A stretch of 64,000 bases of DNA, taken from NCBI RefSeq assembly GCF_024220585.1, contig NZ_JAMXKF010000001.1:1-64000 (forward strand), read 5' to 3'. Below the pieces are notes generated by a model. It was given only the letters and a program-made list of their open reading frames with translations, was not told the origin of the DNA and did no database searches. This document shows positions 1-10,216 of the stretch, one piece after another (positions within the stretch are counted from its first letter, which is position 1; the number at the start of each line of letters is the position of its first letter). The translations under genes and the position numbers were made by a program. The stretch comes from Dyadobacter diqingensis. Lineage in GTDB: Bacteria; Bacteroidota; Bacteroidia; Cytophagales; Spirosomataceae.

Positions 1-44
1 CTGCTTACAAAAATGTTACTGGCTAAAAACAGATAAGCCCACCA

Positions 45-317
45 TCAAAAGTGACGAAGAGCCCAACTTCTCCGAAATATCCAAACAAGAGCAGTAAAAG
101 AGTCTAAAAATGAATTTGGTATTTTGGAGTCTTCCCTAGTCCCTGTTGCTTTCCCTGCAGCCGCGCTCCACTTTGCAGAACTCCAAAGTCTTTTTGTTGA
201 GACTTCCTTCGACACCCCATCGACGGTCAATCTAAGGTAAACATAACGCAGAACATCTGCATTTTCTGTTTTGGGCTTCTTTGGGAAAAAGAATAACCCG
301 AAGCTTTTTTCTAACAT
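45..317 (-). pseudogene. Integrase (tyrosine recombinase) N-terminal fragment
   Basis: The reading frame matches the start of Bacteroidota tyrosine recombinases. It has the arm-DNA-binding pattern MLEKSFGLFFF..KKPK, then RYVYLRLTVDGV.KE.STKR and GRATGT-like residues. The likely start is the Met at 317. The match stops after about 70 residues, near DSKIPNSFLDSF, and the frame then reads unrelated sequence to a stop at 45. The core-binding and catalytic (R..HxxR..Y) domains are absent, so it cannot recombine DNA. It lies beside a tRNA-Ser 3' end (564-589), as expected for a decayed integration module. The family call rests on N-terminal resemblance only. Confidence 0.6.
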
Positions 318-510
318 AACATAAGCGTTTAAGGTGAACAAAGTTCGAATCGCTATGCATGCAAATCAAGACATAAATCACATTAACATGTTTTATATCA
401 ATCAATTACATTGATTTAATCGCGTCATTTTTACCTGAACAAAGAAGCCACGGATGACGCGACTGAATTTTGGATATTTATGCATATTTTGATACACAAA
501 TGACAACAAA

Positions 511-541
511 AAACCCTGTAAATGATTAATTTACAGGGTTT
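511..541. terminator. Perfect hairpin, probable terminator
   Basis: A 13-bp stem, AAACCCTGTAAAT (511-523) with ATTTACAGGGTTT (529-541), has a 5-nt loop and T-rich flanks on both sides. It lies just beyond the tRNA-Ser 3' end in the tRNA's own reading direction, so it may be the tRNA terminator carried with the attachment site. Confidence 0.6.
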
Positions 542-563
542 TGATGCTTTTTGTTACTGTATT

Positions 564-589
564 TGGCAGAGAGAGAGGGATTCGAACCC
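564..589 (-). other. tRNA-Ser 3' end fragment, probable attachment site
   Basis: On the minus strand this reads GGGTTCGAATCCC followed by TCTCTCTCTGCCA: the T-loop (TTCGAAT), the 3' side of the T-stem, the acceptor strand and the CCA end of a serine-type tRNA. The 5' side of the T-stem is already degraded beyond GGG and no D or anticodon arm follows. It is therefore a 3'-end duplicate of the kind left by tyrosine-recombinase elements that integrate into tRNA genes. The intact tRNA and the other end of the element are outside the window. Confidence 0.6.
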
Positions 590-906
590 AATCTCTATCT
601 AGCTTATTTTCAGTAATTTATGACGATCAAAATATACCTGCTCCCGGATTGCTCACTTGATGCTTAAAATTGGGCAATTGTTATATCAAAATAAAGCATT
701 AACTATCTTATAACCAATATTTTATGAAAATAAATTTTCGAGTCTCCGCGGGTTCGAGTATCTAAAGGATCGTTTTTAAAATTTGTAAATAGCTGAATTT
801 AAACTATTTAATGAATAGGCTTGCCTGACATTTCCCTTTTTTACTGATTTTTTCAAATTTTTCAGCCGAGAGTCCATTTAATGACCAATTTGATAAAATA
901 CACTTA

Positions 907-1194
907 TCAGCCAACAGTTATTCGATCTTCATGACCTGCCGGACGACCAGAACATCTACTATCGATGAACCGGTCGCACTTCCAGAAAGTATAACTCAGG
1001 TGATGCACGGATATTTCTTTGAGGTGATTGTTCAGCTCACCTTCCAGCATGGACTCCAGAAGATGTTTTAACATCGGAGCGAATACCCCGTCGGTACCAC
1101 CCATTTTTTGCCGTCATAGAAACCTTGCATCGCTTCTTCTTTGAAGCGTTCGAACCGGGTCGCCGGAGCGATCGAAGGATTCGTTTGTCTTCAT
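907..1194 (-). pseudogene. IS256-family transposase N-terminal remnant
   Basis: Starting at the ATG at 1194 the sequence encodes MKTNESFD. After a frame change it encodes RFKEEAMQGFYDGKK, and after a second shift at an A run it encodes MGGTDGVFAPMLKHLLES followed by MLEGELNNHLKE. This is the N-terminal part of an IS256-type (Mutator) transposase. Similarity ends after HLKE and no DDE catalytic core follows, so it is a dead fragment. A larger IS256-type remnant lies at 46971-48090. Confidence 0.6.
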
Positions 1195-1288
1195 TGTGTC
1201 GATAAGTTTAAAATCAATTTACTTATTTTTCCCCTTAATAGAATTAAGAGGTGACAGTTTAGTTCTCAGTCTCTGTAAGACTGCTATT

Positions 1289-3592
1289 TCATCTCTTCAA
1301 AAAATCCTTCAAGCTAATGGTTGCCATACCTAAACCCTTGGCTTTTATCTGCAAGCCATTATCAGATGTCAATAGAATCGGGTTCTCGGCTTTGTATTTG
1401 AGAGCTACGGACAGAATTAAGTTGTCAGGTGACTTTCTATTAAAATCAATTGGCAGTAAAGATAATTCTGCCGTCTCCATTTTTACATTTTTTCTATCCA
1501 AACTCAAATTTATATTTTTCAAAGCTCGTCGAACATTATTCTTTTGTTCTTCCGACAATGAAACCTTCAAATAATCGAGTTCATCAATAACTTTGGCAGA
1601 AAGAATTACGAAATATTTCTTATCAATTTTTTGTATTATATCAGGATAATCAACAAATACATTTGTGTCAATTACATACATGTTTTCCTTCTGCGAATCT
1701 ATTTCTTTTCTCTTTCTTTCAAATTGAGATACATCAATCTTACCAACCACTTTAAGCCCAATTCGTGTAGAAGAATTAACTTCCGAATCGATTGCAAGAT
1801 TTACTAAATCCACGTTTACAGCACCACTCGGTTTCAATTCTTCTGATAGATGAGATTCTGCATGATCTAGTGGATAGTTAAAAGCCAAGCTGTCTCTAAG
1901 TTTTGATAGAAACAAAGCAACCTCACCATGGAGCTTCACCTTCCTACCAAAATCATGTTCTACCAGAATAAATGTCGATTTTTTTGCTCTGCTTGTAGCA
2001 ACATTAAAACGATTAACATTATATGAAAATGAACTAGATGACGGTATTACATAAAAGCAATAGTCAACATCTAACCCTTGTACCCTATCGACAGTATCAA
2101 TTAAATAATCTCTACTCTTAGTTTTGCTTTTTAAGGATTGTTGTAAAAATTTAAGTACTTCGACATACGGCGTTAGAACTGCCACTGAGGAATTTTCAAG
2201 AAATGATATTTCATCAATGGCTTGTATCAGAAATTTTTCCATTTCTTTATTTATGCTACCAGAGTGATTATGGAACAGCAATAGTGAAGGACCGCCATTA
2301 GAGTGCATAATCCTAGACAACGTCGGAAGTTTTTCAATATCCGAATCAATATCCTCAAATAAAGATTTTGACCTTATTGTACCCTGGTAAAAAACATTGG
2401 TAAATTCAGTTGACCGTTGGGTTAATCTCCGGCTTTCAATTTTTCTTTTGAACTTAAAGCCTAACACTTGGCTAACCACATTCATTCCATTAATTAAATC
2501 CTTTACATTTGGAAATACCTCATAATTTTTATTAGTCACTATAGGGACAATTTGTTTGGGGTCACCCACCACAATCACCTTCTTCCCAATTTTACAAGCA
2601 GCTGCAATCGTAGTTAAATATGCCTGAGACGCCTCTTCAACAATAACATAATCAAACGTCTGAGTCTGTGTCTCCCAAATTTTAGAAAATTGATAGTAGG
2701 TAGTAAGTATCAAGATACCTTTTGCCGCAATCAGATCTTTCGCATCCATTAATAGGGGAAATCTTTGCTTCTCATCTAGCACGAGAGGCAATTTTGATAC
2801 ACGTTGTTCCTTGAACAGCTTTTCAAAAAAGGGCTTTTCACAAACTTCCATAGCAGCTTTGTTTGTCAAAGCTGTAATCATCACAGACTTATTGTCTAAA
2901 ACAAGGCGAGAAACTAAATCAGCAATTTGATATGTTTTTCCTGTACCCGGTGGACCTTGGAGTACATATACATCATTTATTTTTAAGTCGTCAATGATAC
3001 TTTGAACAATATCAATCTCTTCTGTTAACAATTCAGGAGCTCTGTTTCTATCAACCGTATATCCAAAATTCAAAATATTGCACCAAATGTCGCTGTTTTC
3101 ACTGTTTATAGTCTCGCTAAATTGTTTCAAATTTATTAGGTATTCGAACGGAGGAAGCGTGGGGCCAAATGCTAGAATTTGATTGTACAGCAGACTGTCA
3201 ACAAACTCTTTTTCCATCCCTCTTAACAGCATCGTTATCCATCCTTCTCTTTTGGATGGTATATAGTCCACAATGACAGTCTCGGAACTATTTCTATCCT
3301 TTAACAGATCTGCATAAATCATCTCTCCCCAAGAAGATGGTCGCTCCATACCCGCTTTAAGAGTAAAACAATTCATTTTTTGATCTAGCCGTGGAGAACT
3401 ATATTTCTCACCAGCAGGGATATCTACGAAAACATTACCTCTTTTTTCGTCAACACCTTTAAATTGACCTACATATACCTCCCCATCCTGGAAAAGTGAT
3501 ATACCTCTTGCATTAAAAGTTTTCTTCACTGAGAATTCTAATTCTCTTAGCTCCTCAGTATAAAAATCGATTTGATCCTGCCTTCCTATCAT
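1289..3592 (-). CDS. SF1 helicase fused to a C-terminal PIN nuclease
   Basis: This 767-residue protein carries an UPF1/DNA2-like superfamily 1 helicase core. Walker A is GPPGTGKT (213-220), the Walker B-like motif is VIVEEASQ (about 316-323), motif III is VVGDPKQI (about 341-348), and motif V/VI residues near DRVQGLD and NVATSRAKK follow. Residues about 638-767 form a PIN domain with the four acidic positions visible: D642 in IDTN, E671, D723 and D744. The family predicts ATP-driven unwinding of DNA or RNA coupled to PIN ribonuclease cleavage. It is the last gene of the operon, 3 bases after the sacsin-like gene. Helicase and PIN assignments are secure; the substrate and the defence role are inferred. 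Confidence 0.85.
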   Translation of the reverse strand: MIGRQDQIDFYTEELRELEFSVKKTFNARGISLFQDGEVYVGQFKGVDEKRGNVFVDIPAGEKYSSPRLDQKMNCFTLKAGMERPSSWGEMIYADLLKDRNSSETVIVDYIPSKREGWITMLLRGMEKEFVDSLLYNQILAFGPTLPPFEYLINLKQFSETINSENSDIWCNILNFGYTVDRNRAPELLTEEIDIVQSIIDDLKINDVYVLQGPPGTGKTYQIADLVSRLVLDNKSVMITALTNKAAMEVCEKPFFEKLFKEQRVSKLPLVLDEKQRFPLLMDAKDLIAAKGILILTTYYQFSKIWETQTQTFDYVIVEEASQAYLTTIAAACKIGKKVIVVGDPKQIVPIVTNKNYEVFPNVKDLINGMNVVSQVLGFKFKRKIESRRLTQRSTEFTNVFYQGTIRSKSLFEDIDSDIEKLPTLSRIMHSNGGPSLLLFHNHSGSINKEMEKFLIQAIDEISFLENSSVAVLTPYVEVLKFLQQSLKSKTKSRDYLIDTVDRVQGLDVDYCFYVIPSSSSFSYNVNRFNVATSRAKKSTFILVEHDFGRKVKLHGEVALFLSKLRDSLAFNYPLDHAESHLSEELKPSGAVNVDLVNLAIDSEVNSSTRIGLKVVGKIDVSQFERKRKEIDSQKENMYVIDTNVFVDYPDIIQKIDKKYFVILSAKVIDELDYLKVSLSEEQKNNVRRALKNINLSLDRKNVKMETAELSLLPIDFNRKSPDNLILSVALKYKAENPILLTSDNGLQIKAKGLGMATISLKDFLKR

Positions 3593-3595
3593 TTG

Positions 3596-6500
3596 TCAAA
3601 GTTTAAAATCATCGTCAGAAACAGCAATATCACTTTCTCCTATCCGAATACTTGACTTCTTCAACTTGGAGAAGAGACTTTCCCTCATCGTCTCACTTGT
3701 TACAAGTATCATATGTGCATCGGATTCCAGAGTTTCGAAAAAATCGTCTATTTTCGACTCCTGTTTATTATTAGAAACGCGAAACAATACATTTTTCGAC
3801 AGATCTTCATTCAGTAGATCAATTCTATCTTTGAATAATCTCACAGAGTTGCCAGGATAGACTACGGCTAAGTAGGTATATAGATCCTCCAACATATCCC
3901 AATGTTCCTTATCCAGATATAGCAACCCTCCCCTTGCACTACGAACAATACACGTAATCATATTACCGTCTGAATCAATAATATCATATAGCGCTGAATA
4001 CTTCAGCCCACTTTCACCTTCACTCACCTTGTATCCTTGCTCGCTCAGGTAATACAATACGTGAACCTTAGCATTATCATTTTCATCCTTTTGCTTCTCT
4101 GATGAAATCCCGAAACGATCTTGAATCATCCTGTCGAATGTTTCATTATAGGTAAATTGAGGCTTTTCTAGTATAGATGGATCCCTACGCGTTTCTAATT
4201 CCCACTTTTCCAAAGACTGCAATGCATTTTTAGGAAAAACATTTGATAAATGCCTCATTAAATCTGACCTAAGCAAATTAGAAAAATAATATTTCCCTCC
4301 ATATGTTATTTTTAAGTCTTTGGTAAAAGCCTTAATATCAAGATTATCATACATCATCTTGAAAGGAATTTCTCCATCATCATAGAGAAATATCGGGTAG
4401 CTTCTATGCTCGATCCACTCCTCATAAAATGGCTCATTCCATAATTTAGATTTTCCTTCCAACCGTTCCGTATCGATACTGGAAGTAACTTTAATAGTTT
4501 CTGTCTTAAAATGTGATATTTGCTTGCCGCAAGTGTCGTCTACGATTAACACTTGGTGATCCCGTTTAGAGAGAGCCTGAAAAATCTCAAAAGATAAATC
4601 CTGATCTAGTTTCAAAATCAGCAGTTGTCGATCCAATTTTACATTAATTAATTTATAAGTTCTACGTCCGTCCTCATTGATTCCACCAATTATTGGTATT
4701 GTTAAAGACGTAATACTTCCTTTGTTAAAACTAACCTGGTTATTAATTAATCTTATAAGATCTATGTTAAGGGTAATTATTTCTAAACTAAATTTTGTTA
4801 ACCAAATATTTGTATTCCAAATAAGTTGATGGTTCTTTCTGGATTCATCATAGTGATGATTCACTTTAACTCTATCATAATTTTCCGAAATAACTTCTTG
4901 TCTTAATTTAACAATGGAGCTCTCGAACTCATTATAACCCAATTGAGAGATAAAATGAATCCTCTTTTCTGCGTCTAACTCAATCCATTCTTGCAGCCAA
5001 TGAGGCAATATTTCGCATGAGATAGCCCAATCTTTCTGAACACAATTTCTAAGATCAAAATCAATAAAACTAAATCCCTTTAAATCCACGAGATCAATAT
5101 CATGGATTATGTCTAAAAACCTTCTATAAGAAGAAAATAAAGAAATTAAATTCTTCTTATTTTGGAAATAATTATCAAAATGAATTTTAGACCATTTGAA
5201 GCCAGAATTAATCGAACGATGTAAAATTTGAAACACTACCTGGTATTCGGTGTAATACCCTCTTGACTCAGACTCGATTCTACTACAAATTTCATTTATC
5301 GGTAGTGATCTTGTCTTAAAAATTTGTTTTCTTAACTTGGTCTTATCTGTAATTTCAAAAAATGAGACAATTAATTTATCAAGGATATCTGACTCTCCTT
5401 TAAATTCCTCCAAAATATCAGAAAGTTTGAGAATTTTCTTTCCTTCACCCTTCCCAATATAAACGTTGTTACTAAGATCAAAGTCACTCAATGAACTATT
5501 GCCAATTTTTATTTTCTTGCGAAGGTCATCAATGACAAACTGTACATCAGGATCAGTGGAGTCAGGCTCTTCCACAACTCTTAAAATGTTGTTAACAATT
5601 ATATGTTCTGGTGAAGAGGCCGAATACTCAAAATCTAAACCTAGCTTTAATTCCGGAAGATTTTCAATAAAATTCCTAAATACCTTCCAATCCACATTTC
5701 GTGGTAAGTAACTTGCAAAATTTTGATCATATAGCTTTGTTTCAATAATCGATTTTAACAAAGCGTGATCTCTCAATAAGCCAATTTTACTTCTAGTTTC
5801 ACTACACAATTCAAGATCAAGCTCCTGAAATAATCCTATTAAACCTTCAATACTATTGATATATGATTTAAGAAATGTTTCAGAACTATCGAAAACTTGC
5901 TTGTTTCCTATTGGCACAATTGACCATTTGTTCTCCGAGGTAGAGATAAAGGTATACTTAAAGAAAAAGTCACTATAACTGCCATCTGCCTCCATCCAGT
6001 CCAAAAGAATGTTGGCTGATGTTATATCCAAGTTTTTTAAGCTCTCCCAATTATCAAATGGCTGACTATCCATTTTTAATGAAAATAAATTAATAATCTC
6101 TTTACAATCCAGTACTGGATACATTCGACCCAGAATGCCACCAAGATTATTATAATTTATTGAAGAAATAGACTGAAACGCCCGCGACCAAAAGACTCCA
6201 TCACATTCCAAAAATCTTGTTTCATCATTAATATATAGCCATGGTATTAAAGCCCACTGACTTTGTGAAATATCAACATCCTCATTTCTCCAAGAGAACG
6301 CTTCTTTTAGAAACTGAATATATTGTTGTATACTTTCCTCTTTAAATTGTACATTCCATTCGCTAAAAAGAGATTTATTTAAAATGAACTTCGTAAAGAC
6401 ATCCTGTTTTGATATCAATTGTTTTTTTAGCGAATCAGGTAGGGCATTGTATTCTACCTTGCTGATTATAAAATCCCTTATAACAGTATTATTTAGTACT

Positions 6501-9211
6501 TCTTCAAAACTGATTAAATGATGAAGGGGTCTCGGAGTTCCTTTGCTATCGACAAATAACGTAAGTTGTCCAAAATACCTACTTACGCCTATACCATCCA
6601 TAAATGGTGCATTTTGAAAAAAGTCAATCAGCATCAACTTTGTCGAAATAGCCATGTTTGACAAATTACCATTAGCCGCTATTCTTTCATATGTTAATGT
6701 CTTATCATTAACATATCCATTTAATGAAAGTAATACGCCATTGATATTAGTGTAATTGGCAAAGTTAAGGTTAACGGTGTGATAGCCGAGATGTTGAAAT
6801 AGACTTTCGTAAGTTGCTGTATTTACCGTCATTATCCAAGCCTCCTCCTCCTTAACCAAAACTTCAAGTGACAATAGTTCACCATTGTGAACTACAAAAG
6901 GAATTTTACTAAAATATTCAGGTACAAAACCTGCTAACATTTCCAACCACCCGAGTAGCTCGGGTCTCTCAAACAGAGATTTTTCGGCTATTATTCTTCC
7001 CAAGCGCTCGCATATTATTGGAGTAACATGCTCTGCTAGTTTCTCCAAATCAATAATCTCCAAATTTAAATATTCATAATCTCGAAGATATCTTGTATCA
7101 AGATTGAGATGTGGAAGATACTTTTGGGTTTGGACAATTTCATAAAAAACTTCGTGACCAAATAATTTTACCAGGCCTGATATATCAATAATTGTTTCTG
7201 AAATTAATTGTATCTCGTTCCTGTCATTAACAACCGTACATTCTAATTCTAATCGTTCTAAGTATCTCTCATTATAACTGTCTATTATTACCTGGGCAGT
7301 ATCGTCCTCAGGAAGTAGATTCCTTAGTAATAGTGATAAGTACGAGTTAAAAGATCTATTATCCCTGACAAACTCCGACGCGTAGTATGATATAGTAGCT
7401 ACATGATTGTCTGCTACCTTTAACATGATAAACTTGTTCCATAGATTATCACCCTGTATCTTTTGACGGTCTGAGGAAGGAACAAAATCGGCGTTTATCA
7501 AAAATGGCAGTTGGAATCTTGTATCCTCCATTGGGAGGTAGGTGAACAGACTTGAATATTTTGCAACTCCATTTGTGTAGTCTCGTTCTGGTATAATTTC
7601 ATTTTCTTCCAGTGATATGCCAAACGAAATTTCCGTTTCGTCGACAGAGGCCAATTTGGGAGGAATTGTCTCAATTTCTCTACCTTCTAAATCCGTGAAA
7701 TAATAGGTTACCTCATTGTAGTCATTAATTTTGTGTTGCTTTCTCAATCCAATATTGGATTGAGAAAATGAACTGTCCGAAACTTCTATGTTATCGAAAA
7801 TTCGCTTTGTATAATAATAAACTTCATTTTTTTCACCTTTTCTAGACTTAGTAATTTCAGCGACATCGTCGATATCATTTCGAAAAACAGTAACTCCATT
7901 TTTAGGAGATCTAAATTTTGATATGTTTCGAAGGAACAGTAGGAACTGCGGACGCTTGGCGATGTTATCTATTGCTACTTTATATTCATCAATATTTGAT
8001 TCTCCAAGTTTTAGAGCGAATTGAACCGGATTGTTAAAATTATTGAAGTTGCTATCATTGAAGTCTTCTGGCAAATGACTTTGCCATATAGGTATAACCT
8101 GCCATGGTATGTCCGTTGAACCGTTAAAACGCGTCTTTTGGTTTTTGAACTTTAATTTATCTTCTTCTAACAGTTCTGGATATTTTCTATACCTTTCACC
8201 AGCAAAATAAAAATTATCAAAATCCTCAAAAATACTGCTGTTGCGAAGGAACGCAAATTGATAGCCTCCAGACTTAACCCACACTTCTGTACTATCAGTA
8301 AAAACTGATTTGAAACCAATACCCTTATATCCCGTTTTCTTGTTATCTCCACGTTTAGTGCTTTCTGCCGCACTAGTTATGGCCTCTACGTCATTTTGAT
8401 TAAAAAGAGCACCATCATGCATAATAAAGAAGTAGTCACCCTTGATATCAATATGAAACTCTACTTTCTCCCTACCCGGTGCGTCATCTGCGTTTTGTAA
8501 CAATTCAAAAATCATTCGCTGCTTGGAGGAATACATTCCTTTACCGATTTCACGCATTAAATTAGCAATCATTTTGTTGGCCTCAGGATTACTTAGTCTC
8601 TCAAAACGTAATCGAATAAAATCTTTGTACGGATTTACTTCCAATTTTTTAATTGAGTGCGATACAGCACTGGGTAGTTTCCCAATATTTTCTTTTATGG
8701 AAAAAGAATAGTAGTTATTTTCGGACAAGGATATTTTGGGGTCAACAAAAACATTCAATGGCTCCTTGTTCCGCAATAAAATTTCACCAGAATCAGCATT
8801 CATCACAAATACAAATTCTGCATATCTATCATTTACACTTCGATAACATCCATAGTAAATAGATTCAATTGAATTTATTTGGGGATCTATTTCTTGGCTT
8901 AACGGATTTACAGCTTTTATTTTCAAAGAATACGGATTATTTCTACCCTTTGGCTGATTCGTGAACTCCAGTTCTACCAAATAAGAATCGCCGTCATTTA
9001 ATGTTTGAACATTACCCCAAGAGAATGAAATTCGCCTAACTTCGACATTTACATCTTCAAAAGTGGGATAAATTAATTTTTCTTTACTTATAGGATGGAC
9101 AAAACTATTGAAGTACCCGTGAGATTTATCCTCACTTTTATTTAAGGTTGCTATCAATATTAAATCGTCACTCTTCCAATTAATTTTTAGCTGTTTTGTA
9201 TAGTCTCTCAT
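3596..9211 (-). CDS. Giant sacsin/NOV-like GHKL ATPase with C-terminal DUF3883-like domain
   Basis: The protein is 1871 residues long. After about 200 unassigned residues comes a GHKL (Hsp90/sacsin-type) ATPase: N-box IFELLQNADDA (234-244), metal/adenine motif MHDG (264-267) and the glycine-rich lid GYKGIGFKSVF (294-304). The long middle has no motif I recognise. The last quarter (about 1690-1800) resembles the NOV_C/DUF3883 domain found at the end of plant NO VEIN-like and bacterial sacsin-like proteins, with IIDSDGN, CIVRSARGG and KEHWDML. Such proteins recur in defence islands with helicases and nucleases. It sits between the PLD nuclease gene (153-base gap) and the helicase-PIN gene (3-base gap). 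ATPase call strong, C-terminal call moderate, function inferred. Confidence 0.8.
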   Translation of the reverse strand: MRDYTKQLKINWKSDDLILIATLNKSEDKSHGYFNSFVHPISKEKLIYPTFEDVNVEVRRISFSWGNVQTLNDGDSYLVELEFTNQPKGRNNPYSLKIKAVNPLSQEIDPQINSIESIYYGCYRSVNDRYAEFVFVMNADSGEILLRNKEPLNVFVDPKISLSENNYYSFSIKENIGKLPSAVSHSIKKLEVNPYKDFIRLRFERLSNPEANKMIANLMREIGKGMYSSKQRMIFELLQNADDAPGREKVEFHIDIKGDYFFIMHDGALFNQNDVEAITSAAESTKRGDNKKTGYKGIGFKSVFTDSTEVWVKSGGYQFAFLRNSSIFEDFDNFYFAGERYRKYPELLEEDKLKFKNQKTRFNGSTDIPWQVIPIWQSHLPEDFNDSNFNNFNNPVQFALKLGESNIDEYKVAIDNIAKRPQFLLFLRNISKFRSPKNGVTVFRNDIDDVAEITKSRKGEKNEVYYYTKRIFDNIEVSDSSFSQSNIGLRKQHKINDYNEVTYYFTDLEGREIETIPPKLASVDETEISFGISLEENEIIPERDYTNGVAKYSSLFTYLPMEDTRFQLPFLINADFVPSSDRQKIQGDNLWNKFIMLKVADNHVATISYYASEFVRDNRSFNSYLSLLLRNLLPEDDTAQVIIDSYNERYLERLELECTVVNDRNEIQLISETIIDISGLVKLFGHEVFYEIVQTQKYLPHLNLDTRYLRDYEYLNLEIIDLEKLAEHVTPIICERLGRIIAEKSLFERPELLGWLEMLAGFVPEYFSKIPFVVHNGELLSLEVLVKEEEAWIMTVNTATYESLFQHLGYHTVNLNFANYTNINGVLLSLNGYVNDKTLTYERIAANGNLSNMAISTKLMLIDFFQNAPFMDGIGVSRYFGQLTLFVDSKGTPRPLHHLISFEEVLNNTVIRDFIISKVEYNALPDSLKKQLISKQDVFTKFILNKSLFSEWNVQFKEESIQQYIQFLKEAFSWRNEDVDISQSQWALIPWLYINDETRFLECDGVFWSRAFQSISSINYNNLGGILGRMYPVLDCKEIINLFSLKMDSQPFDNWESLKNLDITSANILLDWMEADGSYSDFFFKYTFISTSENKWSIVPIGNKQVFDSSETFLKSYINSIEGLIGLFQELDLELCSETRSKIGLLRDHALLKSIIETKLYDQNFASYLPRNVDWKVFRNFIENLPELKLGLDFEYSASSPEHIIVNNILRVVEEPDSTDPDVQFVIDDLRKKIKIGNSSLSDFDLSNNVYIGKGEGKKILKLSDILEEFKGESDILDKLIVSFFEITDKTKLRKQIFKTRSLPINEICSRIESESRGYYTEYQVVFQILHRSINSGFKWSKIHFDNYFQNKKNLISLFSSYRRFLDIIHDIDLVDLKGFSFIDFDLRNCVQKDWAISCEILPHWLQEWIELDAEKRIHFISQLGYNEFESSIVKLRQEVISENYDRVKVNHHYDESRKNHQLIWNTNIWLTKFSLEIITLNIDLIRLINNQVSFNKGSITSLTIPIIGGINEDGRRTYKLINVKLDRQLLILKLDQDLSFEIFQALSKRDHQVLIVDDTCGKQISHFKTETIKVTSSIDTERLEGKSKLWNEPFYEEWIEHRSYPIFLYDDGEIPFKMMYDNLDIKAFTKDLKITYGGKYYFSNLLRSDLMRHLSNVFPKNALQSLEKWELETRRDPSILEKPQFTYNETFDRMIQDRFGISSEKQKDENDNAKVHVLYYLSEQGYKVSEGESGLKYSALYDIIDSDGNMITCIVRSARGGLLYLDKEHWDMLEDLYTYLAVVYPGNSVRLFKDRIDLLNEDLSKNVLFRVSNNKQESKIDDFFETLESDAHMILVTSETMRESLFSKLKKSSIRIGESDIAVSDDDFKL

Positions 9212-9364
9212 ATAAAATATTGATAGAAATCCTAAGCAACTTTATGGTACTGTTAGCTCTTCTTAATATCTCACCCATTAACTCCTCATCAATCAAGTAT
9301 ACACCCTTTAAGTATCTGGTACACAACCGCTGATTTTCAAAGCTTTAACGTACTTAATTATCCA

Positions 9365-10174
9365 CTATATTCTAAAGGTTTCAGACCTAAATAAATGAAG
9401 TCTTTCTCTAGCATTTTTCAGAGTTTCTTCATCAAAAAGTATTTGAAATCTATCTTGAAGAATGATGTACTCGAAAGTTAGTTGTGGTTTGTTAATTGCT
9501 AGTAGTTTTTTAAAACCAGATTGGATATGGTCTGTTCCCGATTGCATAAGTCTATTGGCTCCTCCAACCGCTCCATAATTAAATATATAATCCCTTATTA
9601 GTCTTTCGTTGATTAATGGACCTTCCTTGATTGCTTCTGTAATGGTACGTTCAAAAATTGAGTTCAACTCAGCTTCAAGATTCAATAATTCTCCTTCTTT
9701 CGAATCCTCCTGTACTATATCGCGATTGGATAGCAATGAACTATCGAATTCAGATACAATTCTCTTTAATTTGTTGAATCTGGCCTGAAATTGCATTAGC
9801 AATAAATTTTCATCACTATGTATTACAAATTCATGATTGTATGATTCCGCGGAGATAGTCCAGTTGTAAGATCCAGCCATAAGATTTTTATTGTCGAAAA
9901 TGGCAAACTTATCATGCAAGAATTTCCCACTTCCTTTTTGAAGAACAAACACTTTTCCCCCACCATTGATAAATCTGGTATAGGAAAGTCTATCATTTTC
10001 CATATGATCACTTATAATGATTTCTACTTTGCAACCATCTTTGACTTTATCTGTTAAAAATCCTAAGAGCTCTTTACTAGTAAACCAAGCTACCGCAATT
10101 TGAATTGAATCTTTTGATTGATAAATGTTGGATCTAATTTCATCCCTAATATTTCCAAAAAATGCCTTTGCCAT
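9365..10174 (-). CDS. Phospholipase D-like nuclease
   Basis: This 269-residue protein has one PLD active-site motif, HDKFAIFD (HxKxxxxD), followed by GSYNWT, with a typical beta-rich start (IQIAVAWFT, KVEIIISD). A single HKD motif implies that two subunits join to form the active site, as in Nuc and BfiI endonucleases. No signal peptide is seen, so it acts in the cytoplasm, most likely on DNA. The C-terminal half (about 130-269) is helical and unassigned; it may contact the neighbours' products. It lies 42 bases downstream of the TM0106-like gene and upstream of the sacsin-like gene on the same strand. Confidence 0.85.
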   Translation of the reverse strand: MAKAFFGNIRDEIRSNIYQSKDSIQIAVAWFTSKELLGFLTDKVKDGCKVEIIISDHMENDRLSYTRFINGGGKVFVLQKGSGKFLHDKFAIFDNKNLMAGSYNWTISAESYNHEFVIHSDENLLLMQFQARFNKLKRIVSEFDSSLLSNRDIVQEDSKEGELLNLEAELNSIFERTITEAIKEGPLINERLIRDYIFNYGAVGGANRLMQSGTDHIQSGFKKLLAINKPQLTFEYIILQDRFQILFDEETLKNARERLHLFRSETFRI

Positions 10175-10216
10175 ATGATCTTATATATTAAATAAACACC
10201 ACTGTAAATTTGAAAT

